Source of the DNA: Myxococcales bacterium
GTDB taxonomy: Bacteria; Myxococcota_A; Bradymonadia; UBA4248
Direction: 5' to 3'
Length of the DNA stretch: 15,105 nt
Assembly (NCBI GenBank): GCA_004554395.1
Contig: SFMP01000019.1
Span: 1 to 15,105, forward strand
The notes beneath the pieces are model-generated. The model ran no database searches and had not been told where the DNA came from. It saw only the letters and a list, made by a program, of their open reading frames with translations. Position 1 is the stretch's first letter. Each line of letters begins with the position of its first letter. The translations under genes and the position numbers were made by a program. This document shows positions 1 to 7,201 of this stretch, piece after piece.

Positions 1-84
1 CGCCTTGACACCAAAACCCATCGCCTTGACACCAAAACCCATCGCCTTGACACCAAAACCCATCGCCTTGACACCAAAATCGAT
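1..84 (+). repeat. 21-bp tandem repeat, about 4 copies, at the window edge
   Basis: The unit CGCCTTGACACCAAAACCCA plus T occurs at 1-21, 22-42 and 43-63, with a diverged fourth copy from 64. The array probably continues upstream. Read in frame with the following gene it encodes PKPIALT repeats. Each unit holds both a TTGACA hexamer, identical to a sigma-70 -35 box, and an in-frame TTG. It may therefore be a repeated N-terminal peptide or a non-coding array that merely stays open. Confidence 0.85.
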
Positions 85-1924
85 AAACGGCATGGCAGCC
101 ATCGTCGCCTGTCTTGCGCTATCGTGCGCTAGCGGCTGTAAAGATGCCCCCCAAAAGCCAAAGAAACAACCATCGGCACCTGCTTTTCATTTCGAAGAAA
201 TGTCGTCGCAAATCGAACGGCTCAACAACGCATCGCAATCGCCAATCGACGATGTGCCAACGGCACAACTGCGCCCTAGCGATAGCACTCTTGCCCAGCA
301 ACGATCCCCATCCCATCCACAAACGCCCCCCCAGACTCCCCTCGGGCAAAGGGCTCTCACGCCACCACAAACGATTCCGACGATCGACATCGCCTCGGCA
401 CTCGCCAATCTTCAGCCACAAACCCTCGAACAAGTGGCGCGCCGCCCCCTGAGCCAATTCCCGACCGACGCCACGAAATACCGACTCCGCGTCAATGTGC
501 AATTCCGAGGCTTGCCCAAAAGCATCTCCGACGCCTACGACGAACGCCTCTTTTCGCTCCTCAACGCTCGCGCCCCCCAACCGTGGACTTTGCTGCGATC
601 TCGAAACATCGAAAAAAACGAAACTTTCGACGCCCGACTCAACGTCTCATTCAAACGCGATCTCATCCGCCAAAAAGGTCACGGCAAACAATCGCCCATG
701 CGCACCGTCATCAAATTCGAGTTGTCGTTTTCGTTTTCGGGCATGCCCCAAAACGACGTCTCGTGGCGCAATTGGCGCTATGAATGGGTCGAAGAAGCCG
801 TCAACCTCTCCGAATCGGCGATTTCCGAGCGATTCTGGCACGATCTCGAAGCACGAGTCCCCGTCCTCACGTCGATGCGACGCGACGAAACGGCACAATG
901 GATGCGAGCACAAGGCTTATCGCCCGCCATCCTTAGCGACGAAACACAAGGCATTTCATCGCCCGACCACACCTACTACCCCGACGGATGCCTCGTCTCT
1001 CACGCCACCACCGACGACAAACGCGAAACCTGGATCCGCACCATCCGCACCCCCAATGCCCCCCCGCAATCACTCGCCATTGCAAACGTCGAAGACCTCC
1101 GATGTACGCGCCAAGGCGTGCTCACCCTGGCCTACGACACGCCCATGCAAATGAGCCTCTATTACCAGTCGCCCACCGCCGATACCGCTTGGAAGACGAC
1201 GATCCGCCTTGCCCTCCCAGCCGCCGCATCCACCACGCGCATCCACCTCGACGACGACTTGATTTGCACCATCCCGCGCCATGTCACGCCACAAACGCGC
1301 ATGACCGAACTCTATTGCATCGACCGCCAAACGGGGCTCGCTCGATTCAAAACTGCCCCTATCCCCGGCGCATTCAGCGGTTTCGCCTACGACGAAACCC
1401 AAATCGTCGTCGCCACCGACCAAGCCATCGCCGCCATCGCACGCAACGGCACCACCATCGACGTCAAAAAAATCGAATCGCGCTCTCGCCTCCGCACTCG
1501 CCTCTCGTGCCAACTCCCCAACCGACTCGTCTTCAACACCGCCCCCGGAGAATTCGTCGCCTACAACACCACCGAACACGTCATCGACTGGCAATACCGC
1601 GCCCTCGATTCCGATTTTCTCCACTGCGGTCAAGACAATACGCTACTCCTCTCCGAATCGGGCGGCTACCTCCTCGCCATCGACATCGACGCAAACACAC
1701 CAAAATGGCGCTTCAAAACCGTCTCGCGTCCGCGCGACGTCATGACCTACCGCGGCATCGTCTACATCCTGCTCGACCGCGCCATCGTCGCACTCGACAA
1801 CGCCACCGGCACCCTACGCGCACAAATTCCACTCCCTTGGCGCGCCAACGCGTTCATCCAAATCGGCCACAAAACCTACATCGACACACCCGACATCGTC
1901 TTTCCTTGGTCACTCGGCCTTTGA
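5..1924 (+). CDS. Putative lipoprotein with C-terminal PQQ-like beta-propeller; 5' end uncertain
   Basis: The reading frame is open to the window edge, so the gene may begin upstream. In-window starts are TTG codons inside a 21-bp repeat (5, 26, 47, 68) or ATG at 92. None has a convincing ribosome binding site. From the ATG the protein begins MAAIVACLALSCASGC, a hydrophobic stretch ending in a lipobox-like ASGC, so an exported lipoprotein is likely. A TTG start at 68 would add a lysine that such signals usually have. After the cysteine comes a Pro/Gln-rich disordered stretch (residues about 48-125, counted from 5), then a domain I do not recognise. From about residue 322 there are beta-propeller-like strands. 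Two stretches read like PQQ repeats: YLLAIDIDANTPKWRFKT and AIVALDNATGTLRAQIPL. Such propellers in lipoproteins often serve as scaffolds (BamB is one example), but no specific role can be assigned. A hairpin repeat cluster follows the stop codon directly. Confidence 0.75.
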   Translation: MTPKPIALTPKPIALTPKPIALTPKSINGMAAIVACLALSCASGCKDAPQKPKKQPSAPAFHFEEMSSQIERLNNASQSPIDDVPTAQLRPSDSTLAQQRSPSHPQTPPQTPLGQRALTPPQTIPTIDIASALANLQPQTLEQVARRPLSQFPTDATKYRLRVNVQFRGLPKSISDAYDERLFSLLNARAPQPWTLLRSRNIEKNETFDARLNVSFKRDLIRQKGHGKQSPMRTVIKFELSFSFSGMPQNDVSWRNWRYEWVEEAVNLSESAISERFWHDLEARVPVLTSMRRDETAQWMRAQGLSPAILSDETQGISSPDHTYYPDGCLVSHATTDDKRETWIRTIRTPNAPPQSLAIANVEDLRCTRQGVLTLAYDTPMQMSLYYQSPTADTAWKTTIRLALPAAASTTRIHLDDDLICTIPRHVTPQTRMTELYCIDRQTGLARFKTAPIPGAFSGFAYDETQIVVATDQAIAAIARNGTTIDVKKIESRSRLRTRLSCQLPNRLVFNTAPGEFVAYNTTEHVIDWQYRALDSDFLHCGQDNTLLLSESGGYLLAIDIDANTPKWRFKTVSRPRDVMTYRGIVYILLDRAIVALDNATGTLRAQIPLPWRANAFIQIGHKTYIDTPDIVFPWSLGL

Positions 1925-1928
1925 CGCC

Positions 1929-1995
1929 GCCTATTTCGCTACGCTCAATACGGCTCCGCGCGTGCGCTATTTCGCCCTTGGGGCTCAATACGCGC
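1929..1995 (+). repeat. Composite hairpin repeat module (two bulged-C hairpins), copy 1
   Basis: Hairpin 1 (1929-1954) pairs GCC-TATT with AATA-c-GGC around an 11-nt loop. Hairpin 2 (1964-1995) pairs GCGC-TATT with AATA-c-GCGC around TCGCCCTTGGGGCTC, whose ends also pair partly. Both have one unpaired C directly after AATA. The module starts 5 nt after the stop codon of the propeller lipoprotein. It recurs with small changes at 2142-2208 and 14685-14753. Confidence 0.85.
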
Positions 1996-1996
1996 C

Positions 1997-2132
1997 CTGG
2001 GTCGCCCTATCGGCAAAGCCGATACGGGCTCTTGGTCGCCCTATCGGCAAAGCCGATACGGGCTCTGGGTCGCCCTATCGGCAAAGCCGATACGGGCTCT
2101 GGGTCGCCCTGTCGGCAAAGCCGATACGGGCT
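1997..2132 (+). repeat. 34-bp tandem repeat, four copies, each with a palindromic hairpin
   Basis: The units are 1997-2030, 2031-2064, 2065-2098 and 2099-2132, abutting with no spacers. Each contains CCC-TATCGGC, loop AAA, GCCGATA-c-GGG (2005-2028, 2039-2062, 2073-2096, 2107-2130). The fourth copy has TGTCGGC, which still pairs through G-U. The CCC/GGG outer stem is offset from the inner stem by one unpaired C, as in the flanking hairpins. Open frames through this stretch are translations of the repeat and not genes. Confidence 0.93.
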
Positions 2133-2141
2133 CTGGGCTAC

Positions 2142-2208
2142 GCCTATTTCGCTGCGCTCAATACGGCTCCGCACGTGCGCTATTTCGCCATTGGGGCTCA
2201 ATACGCGC
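2142..2208 (+). repeat. Composite hairpin repeat module, copy 2
   Basis: Hairpin 7 (2142-2167) is GCC-TATT...AATA-c-GGC. Hairpin 8 (2177-2208) is GCGC-TATT...AATA-c-GCGC. Together with copy 1 it brackets the 34-bp array. The segment between the two hairpins is conserved among the three copies of the module. Confidence 0.85.
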
Positions 2209-2256
2209 CCGCAATTGCCCAGAGACACGAACCCGTACAATTATTTTTGAAAAAAA

Positions 2257-2285
2257 CCGTCACATTTTTTTTTCGACGACATAAT
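2257..2285 (+). promoter_or_regulatory. Possible promoter of the Rpn-like nuclease gene
   Basis: CATAAT at 2280-2285 matches the -10 consensus at five of six positions and lies about 75 nt before the start codon. The -35 position at 17-nt spacing is CCGTCA (2257-2262), which is weak. The surrounding DNA (2240-2290) is A/T-rich, unlike the repeats before it. Confidence 0.3.
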
Positions 2286-2360
2286 TCCAATGCAAGGGCA
2301 ACGATCGACGGCTGACTCGGTTGTCGCACGAGATCGTGTCCCCCACTCAGGAGAAGTCGT

Positions 2361-3311
2361 ATGAAAGAAAAAGACTTACGCGAGAAGCACCTATTCTCTA
2401 AGAACGATGTCTTTTCTTCGGCTTGGAACGAACTCAGTGGCGACGAAAAGACTTGCGCACAACCTCCACTTCTGTTCGCCGCCGACGATCTGACCGAAGC
2501 ACCGACGGAGTTGGTTACCATCATCAACGGAGCTCTATTGCATCGATATCGCGATGTATTCAAGCAATGCAAAGACAAATTCGGACTCAATATCGCGCTT
2601 TTTGGTCTCGAGAACCAAACTGAACCAGAAGGCGATATGCCCGTGCGCGTCATGTTGTACGATGCTCTTGGCTATTATGCCCAGACTCAACAGCACGATC
2701 GCCCTAAAAAACTCATTCCCATATTTACCCGAGTCCTTTATTTTGGCTACACTAAACGTTGGAATACGCCTCGTTCAATTGGCGATCAATGCACCATTTC
2801 GCCGAGTTTAGCGTCGCGATTTCAAAACTACAGAATCGAAGTCTTCGAACTGGCATGGCTCAGCGATGAACAAATCGAACGACTCACGGGCGATCTCAAA
2901 GTTCTGGCAGTTTTTCTCCGAAAAATGCGTCGACAAGAACTCGACGATTGGCCCGATCTCGAAATCAAATACGTCCCCGAAGTTCTCGACCTGCTCACAG
3001 CCATTACAGGGCATCGACAGTTTAAACAAAACAAACGTAAATACGCCAAACGTCAAGGGAGGATTACAATGTGCGAGCTCTTTCAAAAACACGACAATGA
3101 TTTGATCAAAAAAGGCAGAGCTGAAGGCATGAAACAAGGAGAAGCAAAAGGCAGAGCTGAAGGCGAAAAATGTGGCTTGGCAAAAGGCATGGCTCAAAAA
3201 GCTCTCGACATCGCTAAAAATCTCATTGCCATGCACATGCCAGAAGAAGACGTCGCAAAAGCTACGGGGCTATCGCTCAAACAAGTACAAGCTCTCGCCG
3301 TCGGGGCATAG
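2361..3311 (+). CDS. Rpn/YhgA-like PD-(D/E)XK nuclease family transposase
   Basis: This 316-aa protein shows the hallmarks of the Rpn/YhgA-like family of PD-(D/E)XK nucleases. The core runs RYRDVFK (62-68), FGLENQT (81-87), MPVRVMLYDALGYYAQ (93-108) and LYFGYTKRWNTPRS (126-139). Asp65 and the E84-x-Q86 pair are the likely metal-binding residues. The C-terminus (about 245-280) is the glycine/lysine/glutamate repeat tail common in this family (KKGRAEGMKQGEAKGRAEGE), followed by a short helical segment. Characterised Rpn proteins are DNA endonucleases that promote RecA-independent recombination; that is family knowledge. The start is well set: AGGAG at 2349-2353, seven nt before ATG. By eye the gene is richer in A/T than its neighbours, which fits horizontal acquisition. 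No terminal inverted repeats or target duplication are visible, so it is a single gene and not an insertion sequence. Confidence 0.9.
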   Translation: MKEKDLREKHLFSKNDVFSSAWNELSGDEKTCAQPPLLFAADDLTEAPTELVTIINGALLHRYRDVFKQCKDKFGLNIALFGLENQTEPEGDMPVRVMLYDALGYYAQTQQHDRPKKLIPIFTRVLYFGYTKRWNTPRSIGDQCTISPSLASRFQNYRIEVFELAWLSDEQIERLTGDLKVLAVFLRKMRRQELDDWPDLEIKYVPEVLDLLTAITGHRQFKQNKRKYAKRQGRITMCELFQKHDNDLIKKGRAEGMKQGEAKGRAEGEKCGLAKGMAQKALDIAKNLIAMHMPEEDVAKATGLSLKQVQALAVGA

Positions 3312-3316
3312 GCGCG

Positions 3317-4678
3317 CTAATTGCTATTGCGTTCGAGGTAATTGGCGGCGAACATGAGCACAAGGCTAATCATGGCGCCATTGAGATCGCCCGTGGCGAT
3401 GACGCTTTCACCTTCGTCGGTCAGAGACAGGGCATTGAGCAAGACGCTTGTACCAGGCACGCCAAAGCTACTCGCTGCCGAAACGATCTCGGGCCAAAGC
3501 GAGACGAAGTTTTTGGCGTTTTCGGGCGATGAAAATATGGCTTCGAGATTGAGATGGGGTTGCGCCGCCGTCGAAAGCGATGCCGTCACAGCTTTCGGTG
3601 GCACAAAATCGGGGAATCCACGCCCTAGGCGTATGCCCTCGATTCCTTGGAGCATGAAAAAGAGCGTCGGTGCACTGACCGAATCGGATTCGGCAATGCC
3701 GCCCAAAGCTTGCAGAAAAGTCTGTGCACCATCGGGCGATTTTTCTAAATCTTCGTCGCGCGTCTTGACGATATCGAGCACAGGGGAGTTTTGTAGCGAA
3801 GGCAAAACTTCGGGGCGCAAAAAGAGCACCATGTGGGGATCGGCTAAGTAGAGCACGCGTTTGTATAGCCCCGAGGAACGCGAATAACGCCCGTCATCGA
3901 TATCGGGCGTGGCAAGCGGGCGTTCGCGGAACGTCGACCAAATGATGCGCGTTGGAAACGACTGCGTTATCGTCTTCTTGAGCGATTCTTCGGGGATATC
4001 GTGAGCGACGGCGAGAAAAGTCTCGGCATAGAGCTTTGGATTAGCCGTCGCGATGAGCATGGCTCGGACTTCGTTGACGGGATCGATCTCGGATGCTCCC
4101 AGCGCAAATCGATAATCGGGGAATGCCCGATAGAGCCGTCGCACGCTATCTTCGAAACGCGAACCTGCAACGCGATCGTTGCGAATCAAGACGATGAGTT
4201 TGGCATTGCCCGGTGCCAATCCCTTGAGCTTTGGCATGCTCGCCAAATCCCTACGCGTCGCTTCGAGTTTTTTCTTATCGCGCGTCAAATCGTATTCGGG
4301 GCGTTCGTCGACTTCTTCTTCTCTTTCGGGTTCGTCGACTTCGATCGAATCGGTATCGAACGACGGCTCATCGGCAATCGGCGTCAAATCTTCGTCGAAA
4401 GGATCGTCGTTGGCATCGACGGCGGGTGCCTCAGGCAAGCCTTCGCCGTCTTCGTCCCAATCTTGCATCATGCCAAAGCCCGTCAAGGGTTCGGTCGACC
4501 AAGCAATATCGACGTCGAACGATGCTCGCATTGCATCGATATAGAGCCCAACCGCATAAAAGGCGAAGAAATGGACGACGAGAGCGACGACGATGGCAAC
4601 GCACTTCACGACGATGCGCTCTCGCAGAGAAACCGCGGGCGTCTTTACGTAATACCCAATCGCCGGTCTTTCATCCAT
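3317..4678 (-). CDS. Single-pass membrane protein with acidic linker and large periplasmic domain, function unknown
   Basis: I do not recognise this 453-aa protein. It begins MDERPAIGYYVKTPAVSLRERIVVK and has one membrane segment at about 24-50 (VVKCVAIVVALVVHFFAFYAVG). An acidic, Asp/Glu/Pro-rich linker follows (about 70-140), and then a folded domain of about 300 residues, probably in the periplasm. The layout of a short cytoplasmic tail, one helix and a charged linker resembles TonB-type or other envelope-spanning proteins, but no TonB signature is seen. The frame is open upstream to 4924, but that stretch runs through the Pal terminator and the end of the Pal gene, so the ATG at 4678 is preferred. 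No strong ribosome binding site precedes it; TATCAT at 4704-4699 could be a -10 box. It ends 6 nt after the convergent nuclease gene. Confidence 0.75.
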   Translation of the reverse strand: MDERPAIGYYVKTPAVSLRERIVVKCVAIVVALVVHFFAFYAVGLYIDAMRASFDVDIAWSTEPLTGFGMMQDWDEDGEGLPEAPAVDANDDPFDEDLTPIADEPSFDTDSIEVDEPEREEEVDERPEYDLTRDKKKLEATRRDLASMPKLKGLAPGNAKLIVLIRNDRVAGSRFEDSVRRLYRAFPDYRFALGASEIDPVNEVRAMLIATANPKLYAETFLAVAHDIPEESLKKTITQSFPTRIIWSTFRERPLATPDIDDGRYSRSSGLYKRVLYLADPHMVLFLRPEVLPSLQNSPVLDIVKTRDEDLEKSPDGAQTFLQALGGIAESDSVSAPTLFFMLQGIEGIRLGRGFPDFVPPKAVTASLSTAAQPHLNLEAIFSSPENAKNFVSLWPEIVSAASSFGVPGTSVLLNALSLTDEGESVIATGDLNGAMISLVLMFAANYLERNSN

Positions 4679-4753
4679 AAAACGAACAATGCGGTTAAAT
4701 GATACGATGGTGCAGTAGGTTTCGGCGTGCACACGGCACGCAAAACACATGCA

Positions 4754-4777
4754 CAAAAAAAGCGCCCGTTGGGCGCT
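4754..4777 (-). terminator. Rho-independent terminator of the Pal gene
   Basis: Read on the minus strand, AGCGCCC and GGGCGCT form a 7-bp GC-rich stem with a 3-nt loop (4777-4761). A run of eight T follows (4761-4754, its first T being the last base of the stem). It lies about 60 nt after the Pal stop codon and upstream of the next minus-strand gene, so the two genes are probably separate units. Confidence 0.9.
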
Positions 4778-4838
4778 CGAAATCACGCAACGACACGGCA
4801 CCCAAAGCGAGCACCGTGCGTAGAGATGAGTGCGCGCC

Positions 4839-5639
4839 TTATTGATTGACGATGAATTCGGCGCGGCGATTGCGTTGATGTTCGGATTCGCTCGATGCGC
4901 CCGAAACGACGGGATCCATGGCACCGCGCGATTTCGACGTTACTTTTTTGACGCCAAGGCGAGAAATGACGCTCTTGACGGCATCGGCACGGCGTTTGCC
5001 GAGTGCCATATTGTACTCTTCAGTACCGCGTTCGTCGCAGTGACCGACGACTTGCAACGAGCTGACGTCGCTACGCGACTTGAGGCACTGGGCGTTTTCT
5101 TCGATCGTCGATTTGGCATCGGAACGGATCGTCGCTTCGTCGAAGTCGAAGTACGCAACGCGCGGTTGGCAAACGGGCGCATCGACGCACTTTTTGTTTT
5201 TGCAGATTTGGCCAGCGGGGCAATCTTCGTCGACGAGGCACTCGGGCTTGGGCACGCAACGGTTGTTTTCGCACAAGTAATTTTCGGGGCAATCTTCGGC
5301 AACGGTTTCGGGATAGCATTCGGGCCCGCAGCGACGATCACGGCATTTCTGACCGGCCGGGCAATTGATGCCAACTTCGGGATTGCAGTAGCCATTGATG
5401 CGTTGGCACGAGCCACTATTGCAGATATAACTTTCGTCGCGCTTGCTCGAGCAGTGCTCGTCATTGCGGCATTCTGCGCATTTGGCATTGAGGCAGTATT
5501 CATTCGCAGATTTTCCGCTCTTTTCTGCCGTACAATCGTTGTCGTCGTAACATTCCGGATACGAGGGCGAACAACCGTATGCCAAACAAACCATGAAGCC
5601 AGCCATTACGGTGGCGAATATACTCCGACTTTTAAACAT
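4839..5639 (-). CDS. pal: Peptidoglycan-associated lipoprotein (Pal/OmpA-like) with cysteine-rich insert
   Basis: This 266-aa outer-membrane lipoprotein has a signal peptide ending at AYGC, giving lipidated Cys23. The C-terminal OmpA-like domain (about 161-266) is clear: VAYFDFDEATIRSDAKSTIE, then VVGHCDERGTEEYNMALGKR. Asp202 and Arg217 are the expected contacts to the meso-diaminopimelate of peptidoglycan. Pal normally tethers the outer membrane to the cell wall as part of the Tol-Pal complex, but no tol genes are present in the window. The unusual part is residues 30-157, which hold 21 cysteines in motifs such as DEDCPAGQICKNKKCV and probably form several disulfide-bonded knots. The start is well supported by AAGGAGG (5651-5645) about five nt before ATG. 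A promoter lies about 90 nt upstream and a terminator follows. Confidence 0.88.
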   Translation of the reverse strand: MFKSRSIFATVMAGFMVCLAYGCSPSYPECYDDNDCTAEKSGKSANEYCLNAKCAECRNDEHCSSKRDESYICNSGSCQRINGYCNPEVGINCPAGQKCRDRRCGPECYPETVAEDCPENYLCENNRCVPKPECLVDEDCPAGQICKNKKCVDAPVCQPRVAYFDFDEATIRSDAKSTIEENAQCLKSRSDVSSLQVVGHCDERGTEEYNMALGKRRADAVKSVISRLGVKKVTSKSRGAMDPVVSGASSESEHQRNRRAEFIVNQ

Positions 5640-5738
5640 CGACTCCTCCTTGCAGGAAACTATCGTGACAAAATCTCAAATCGCATTTACGAGGGCAAAT
5701 TCACTGTTTCAGATTTGATGACCATCGCAATTCGGCAT

Positions 5739-5767
5739 AGCCTACCCAAGTGACATTTTTTTGTCAA
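5739..5767 (-). promoter_or_regulatory. Sigma-70-like promoter of pal
   Basis: On the minus strand a perfect TTGACA (5767-5762) is followed by a 17-nt spacer and TAGGCT (5744-5739). The -10 keeps the key T, A and final T. This predicts a start near 5732 and a leader of about 90 nt before the Pal ATG. Confidence 0.5.
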
Positions 5768-5801
5768 ACACTCAATGTGCGATCGGGTAAATCGCCAAAT
5801 C

Positions 5802-5814
5802 GACCGACTCGGTC
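5802..5814. promoter_or_regulatory. Perfect 13-bp palindrome between divergent genes, possible operator
   Basis: GACCGACTCGGTC is an exact inverted repeat around a central C. It lies between the Pal promoter (-) and the PEGA gene (+), about 35 bp upstream of the Pal -35 box. Position and symmetry suit a dimeric repressor site; no regulator can be named. Confidence 0.35.
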
Positions 5815-5864
5815 GGTCATGACCAACAAAGACGATCGCAATTCTATTCCCAATGCAACACCTC

Positions 5865-5893
5865 TTGTCACGTAAAAACAACTTTATTATGTA
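5865..5893 (+). promoter_or_regulatory. Possible promoter of the PEGA-domain gene
   Basis: TTGTCA (5865-5870), a 17-nt spacer and TATGTA (5888-5893) form a plausible sigma-70 promoter. An alternative -10, GATAAT at 5906-5911, lacks a good -35 box. Confidence 0.3.
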
Positions 5894-5929
5894 GGTCATT
5901 CGTGCGATAATCCACACTGGTAGGCAGAT

Positions 5930-5947
5930 CATGTGCATTTACACATG
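5930..5947 (+). promoter_or_regulatory. Inverted repeat in the PEGA gene leader
   Basis: CATGTG (5930-5935) and CACATG (5942-5947) are separated by six nt and lie 25 nt before the ATG. It could be an operator or a small RNA hairpin that affects translation. Confidence 0.35.
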
Positions 5948-5972
5948 TCGATGATTTTTTTTGGATAACCTC

Positions 5973-6707
5973 ATGTCGAATACAACGCCCTCTGGAACTG
6001 ATGCCCCCGTTGTGCAGTCCGTTCCATCTGCATCTCACCCGATGGTTCCACCACCGGGGCTCATGTCTCAATCGCTGATGATTTCGGATCCATCGATTCG
6101 CGCAGCAGTTCGTCGCAACTCAAAATTGACGCAAATTGCCCTCGTCATCTTGGCTGTCGTCGCTCTCGGTTGCTTTGCATTCGCCGTTCTCTTTGCCTCC
6201 AACCAGATCAATGATAATCGCAATGCGGTTCAAAGTGCCGAACAAGCAGCACGAGCGAAGCAAATCGTCGTCGCACAAGCCATGCGTAGCGCGGTTATCG
6301 AAGACGAAGACCCCGTCGTCGAAGAAAAGCGCGTCTATTTTAACATATCGTCGTCGCCCCCCGGTGCCGATGTCTACGTCGATGGGCTTTTCGTCGGGCA
6401 AACGGGCGACTCGCTCGAAAAACGATTCAAGCAAAGCAATGCGACATCGCAAGTCATCGTCGCGCTCGACGGATATTACGTCGAAAAGCTATCGTTTTCA
6501 CATGCCAAAGACTTCTCCGAGCTCGTCACGCTCAACGAGATTCCCGTCGTTCAAGCCGTCGTCAAAGAAAAAGTCGACAAAGGCGAGGTGACGACGAACA
6601 ATGCTATCGTCGTCGGCGTGCCGTCGGCAAGACCGACGAAAGCCAAAAAAGCCGATGCCAAACAAGCTGCCGCTGTGCCAGCCGACGACATCATTTTGCC
6701 CGACTAA
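5973..6707 (+). CDS. PEGA-domain single-pass membrane protein
   Basis: This 244-aa protein has a Ser/Pro-rich N-terminal tail, a membrane helix at about 53-76 (LTQIALVILAVVALGCFAFA) and, on the far side of the membrane, a PEGA domain at about 121-190. The PEGA signature is SSPPGADVYVDGLFVGQTG, followed by VIVALDGYYV. PEGA domains are beta-sandwich modules of about 70 residues, common in surface proteins and next to kinase domains in Myxococcota. This protein has no kinase domain. The C-terminus (200-244) is Lys/Ala-rich and probably disordered. A TTG at 5961 in the same frame is possible, but ATG at 5973 has GGA (5963-5965) at suitable spacing and is preferred. The gene is divergent from pal. 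Its exact role is unknown. Confidence 0.8.
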   Translation: MSNTTPSGTDAPVVQSVPSASHPMVPPPGLMSQSLMISDPSIRAAVRRNSKLTQIALVILAVVALGCFAFAVLFASNQINDNRNAVQSAEQAARAKQIVVAQAMRSAVIEDEDPVVEEKRVYFNISSSPPGADVYVDGLFVGQTGDSLEKRFKQSNATSQVIVALDGYYVEKLSFSHAKDFSELVTLNEIPVVQAVVKEKVDKGEVTTNNAIVVGVPSARPTKAKKADAKQAAAVPADDIILPD

Positions 6708-6732
6708 TCGTTTCACGAGTCTTGAATTACCC

Positions 6733-6760
6733 GCGCATGTTTGACATTTGACATGTGCGC
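6733..6760 (+). promoter_or_regulatory. Inverted repeat with two TTGACA hexamers between the PEGA gene and the small unknown gene
   Basis: GCGCATGT (6733-6740) pairs with ACAT-gt-GCGC (6751-6760), leaving a 2-nt bulge. The loop region carries TTGACA at 6741-6746 and again at 6748-6753. These could be -35 boxes for the gene at 6790, but no convincing -10 box follows. There is no T-run, so it is not an obvious terminator. Confidence 0.3.
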
Positions 6761-6789
6761 ACTTTACCCTTTGCGAATGCGAGGTTTTT

Positions 6790-7188
6790 ATGTCCGACAC
6801 GAACGATAATGCTTTTGAAATCGACTTCAGCGTATGTTGCCCCGATGCATCGGCGCCCGGCGAGCCTTATCATGCGATTATGAAAGTAGATGCCGATGGC
6901 AAAACCGATGGCACGCTTTGGGGGCAGGGTACGAAATTGATGCTCTTCGACGATCACATTGCGGCGCAAAAGATCCTCGAAGTCCTTGGAAATCAAGGAT
7001 TTGCATTGCGCGGCGTAACAAAAGCGCATCTCGAAGAGCTCAAAAAACTCGAGGCCTCGGAACGCGCCGAACTCTTCGTCATCATTGGGTTTACGGCGCG
7101 TGGCGATATCGAGGCGATGCCTTTGGCCGAGCATTTGGCTCGCGTTTCGAAAGCCGGAAACCCACCTCCCGTTCCTAAAAAGCACTAA
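6790..7188 (+). CDS. Small acidic protein, function unknown
   Basis: This 132-aa soluble protein has no signal peptide or membrane segment. It starts MSDTNDNAFEIDFSVCCPD and contains a possible strand-rich half (10-55) and a helical half (57-120) with KAHLEELKKLEASERAEL. It ends in a Pro/Lys tail (NPPPVPKKH). I recognise no family. The frame is open 14 codons upstream, but ATG at 6790 has GAGG (6781-6784) five nt before it. The adjacent cysteines at 16-17 could bind metal or form a disulfide, which is speculation. The gene is followed 14 nt later by a strong terminator. Confidence 0.7.
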   Translation: MSDTNDNAFEIDFSVCCPDASAPGEPYHAIMKVDADGKTDGTLWGQGTKLMLFDDHIAAQKILEVLGNQGFALRGVTKAHLEELKKLEASERAELFVIIGFTARGDIEAMPLAEHLARVSKAGNPPPVPKKH

Positions 7189-7201
7189 ATTGTTCGACAC
7201 G

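Noticed and set aside
1997..2132. CRISPR array from the regular 34-bp repeats
   Set aside because: The units abut with no spacers, and no cas gene is in the window.
988..2250. Long plus-strand open frame of 420 codons
   Set aside because: It lies in another frame of the lipoprotein gene, is extremely rich in Arg, His and Pro, and runs on through the hairpin repeats; a by-product of base composition.
4679..4924. Upstream extension of the 453-aa membrane protein gene
   Set aside because: It would run through the Pal terminator and the end of the Pal gene, and its translation looks random; ATG at 4678 gives a normal membrane-protein start.
4830..5753. Plus-strand open frame opposite pal
   Set aside because: It is antisense to pal, which has a lipobox, an OmpA domain, a ribosome binding site and a terminator.
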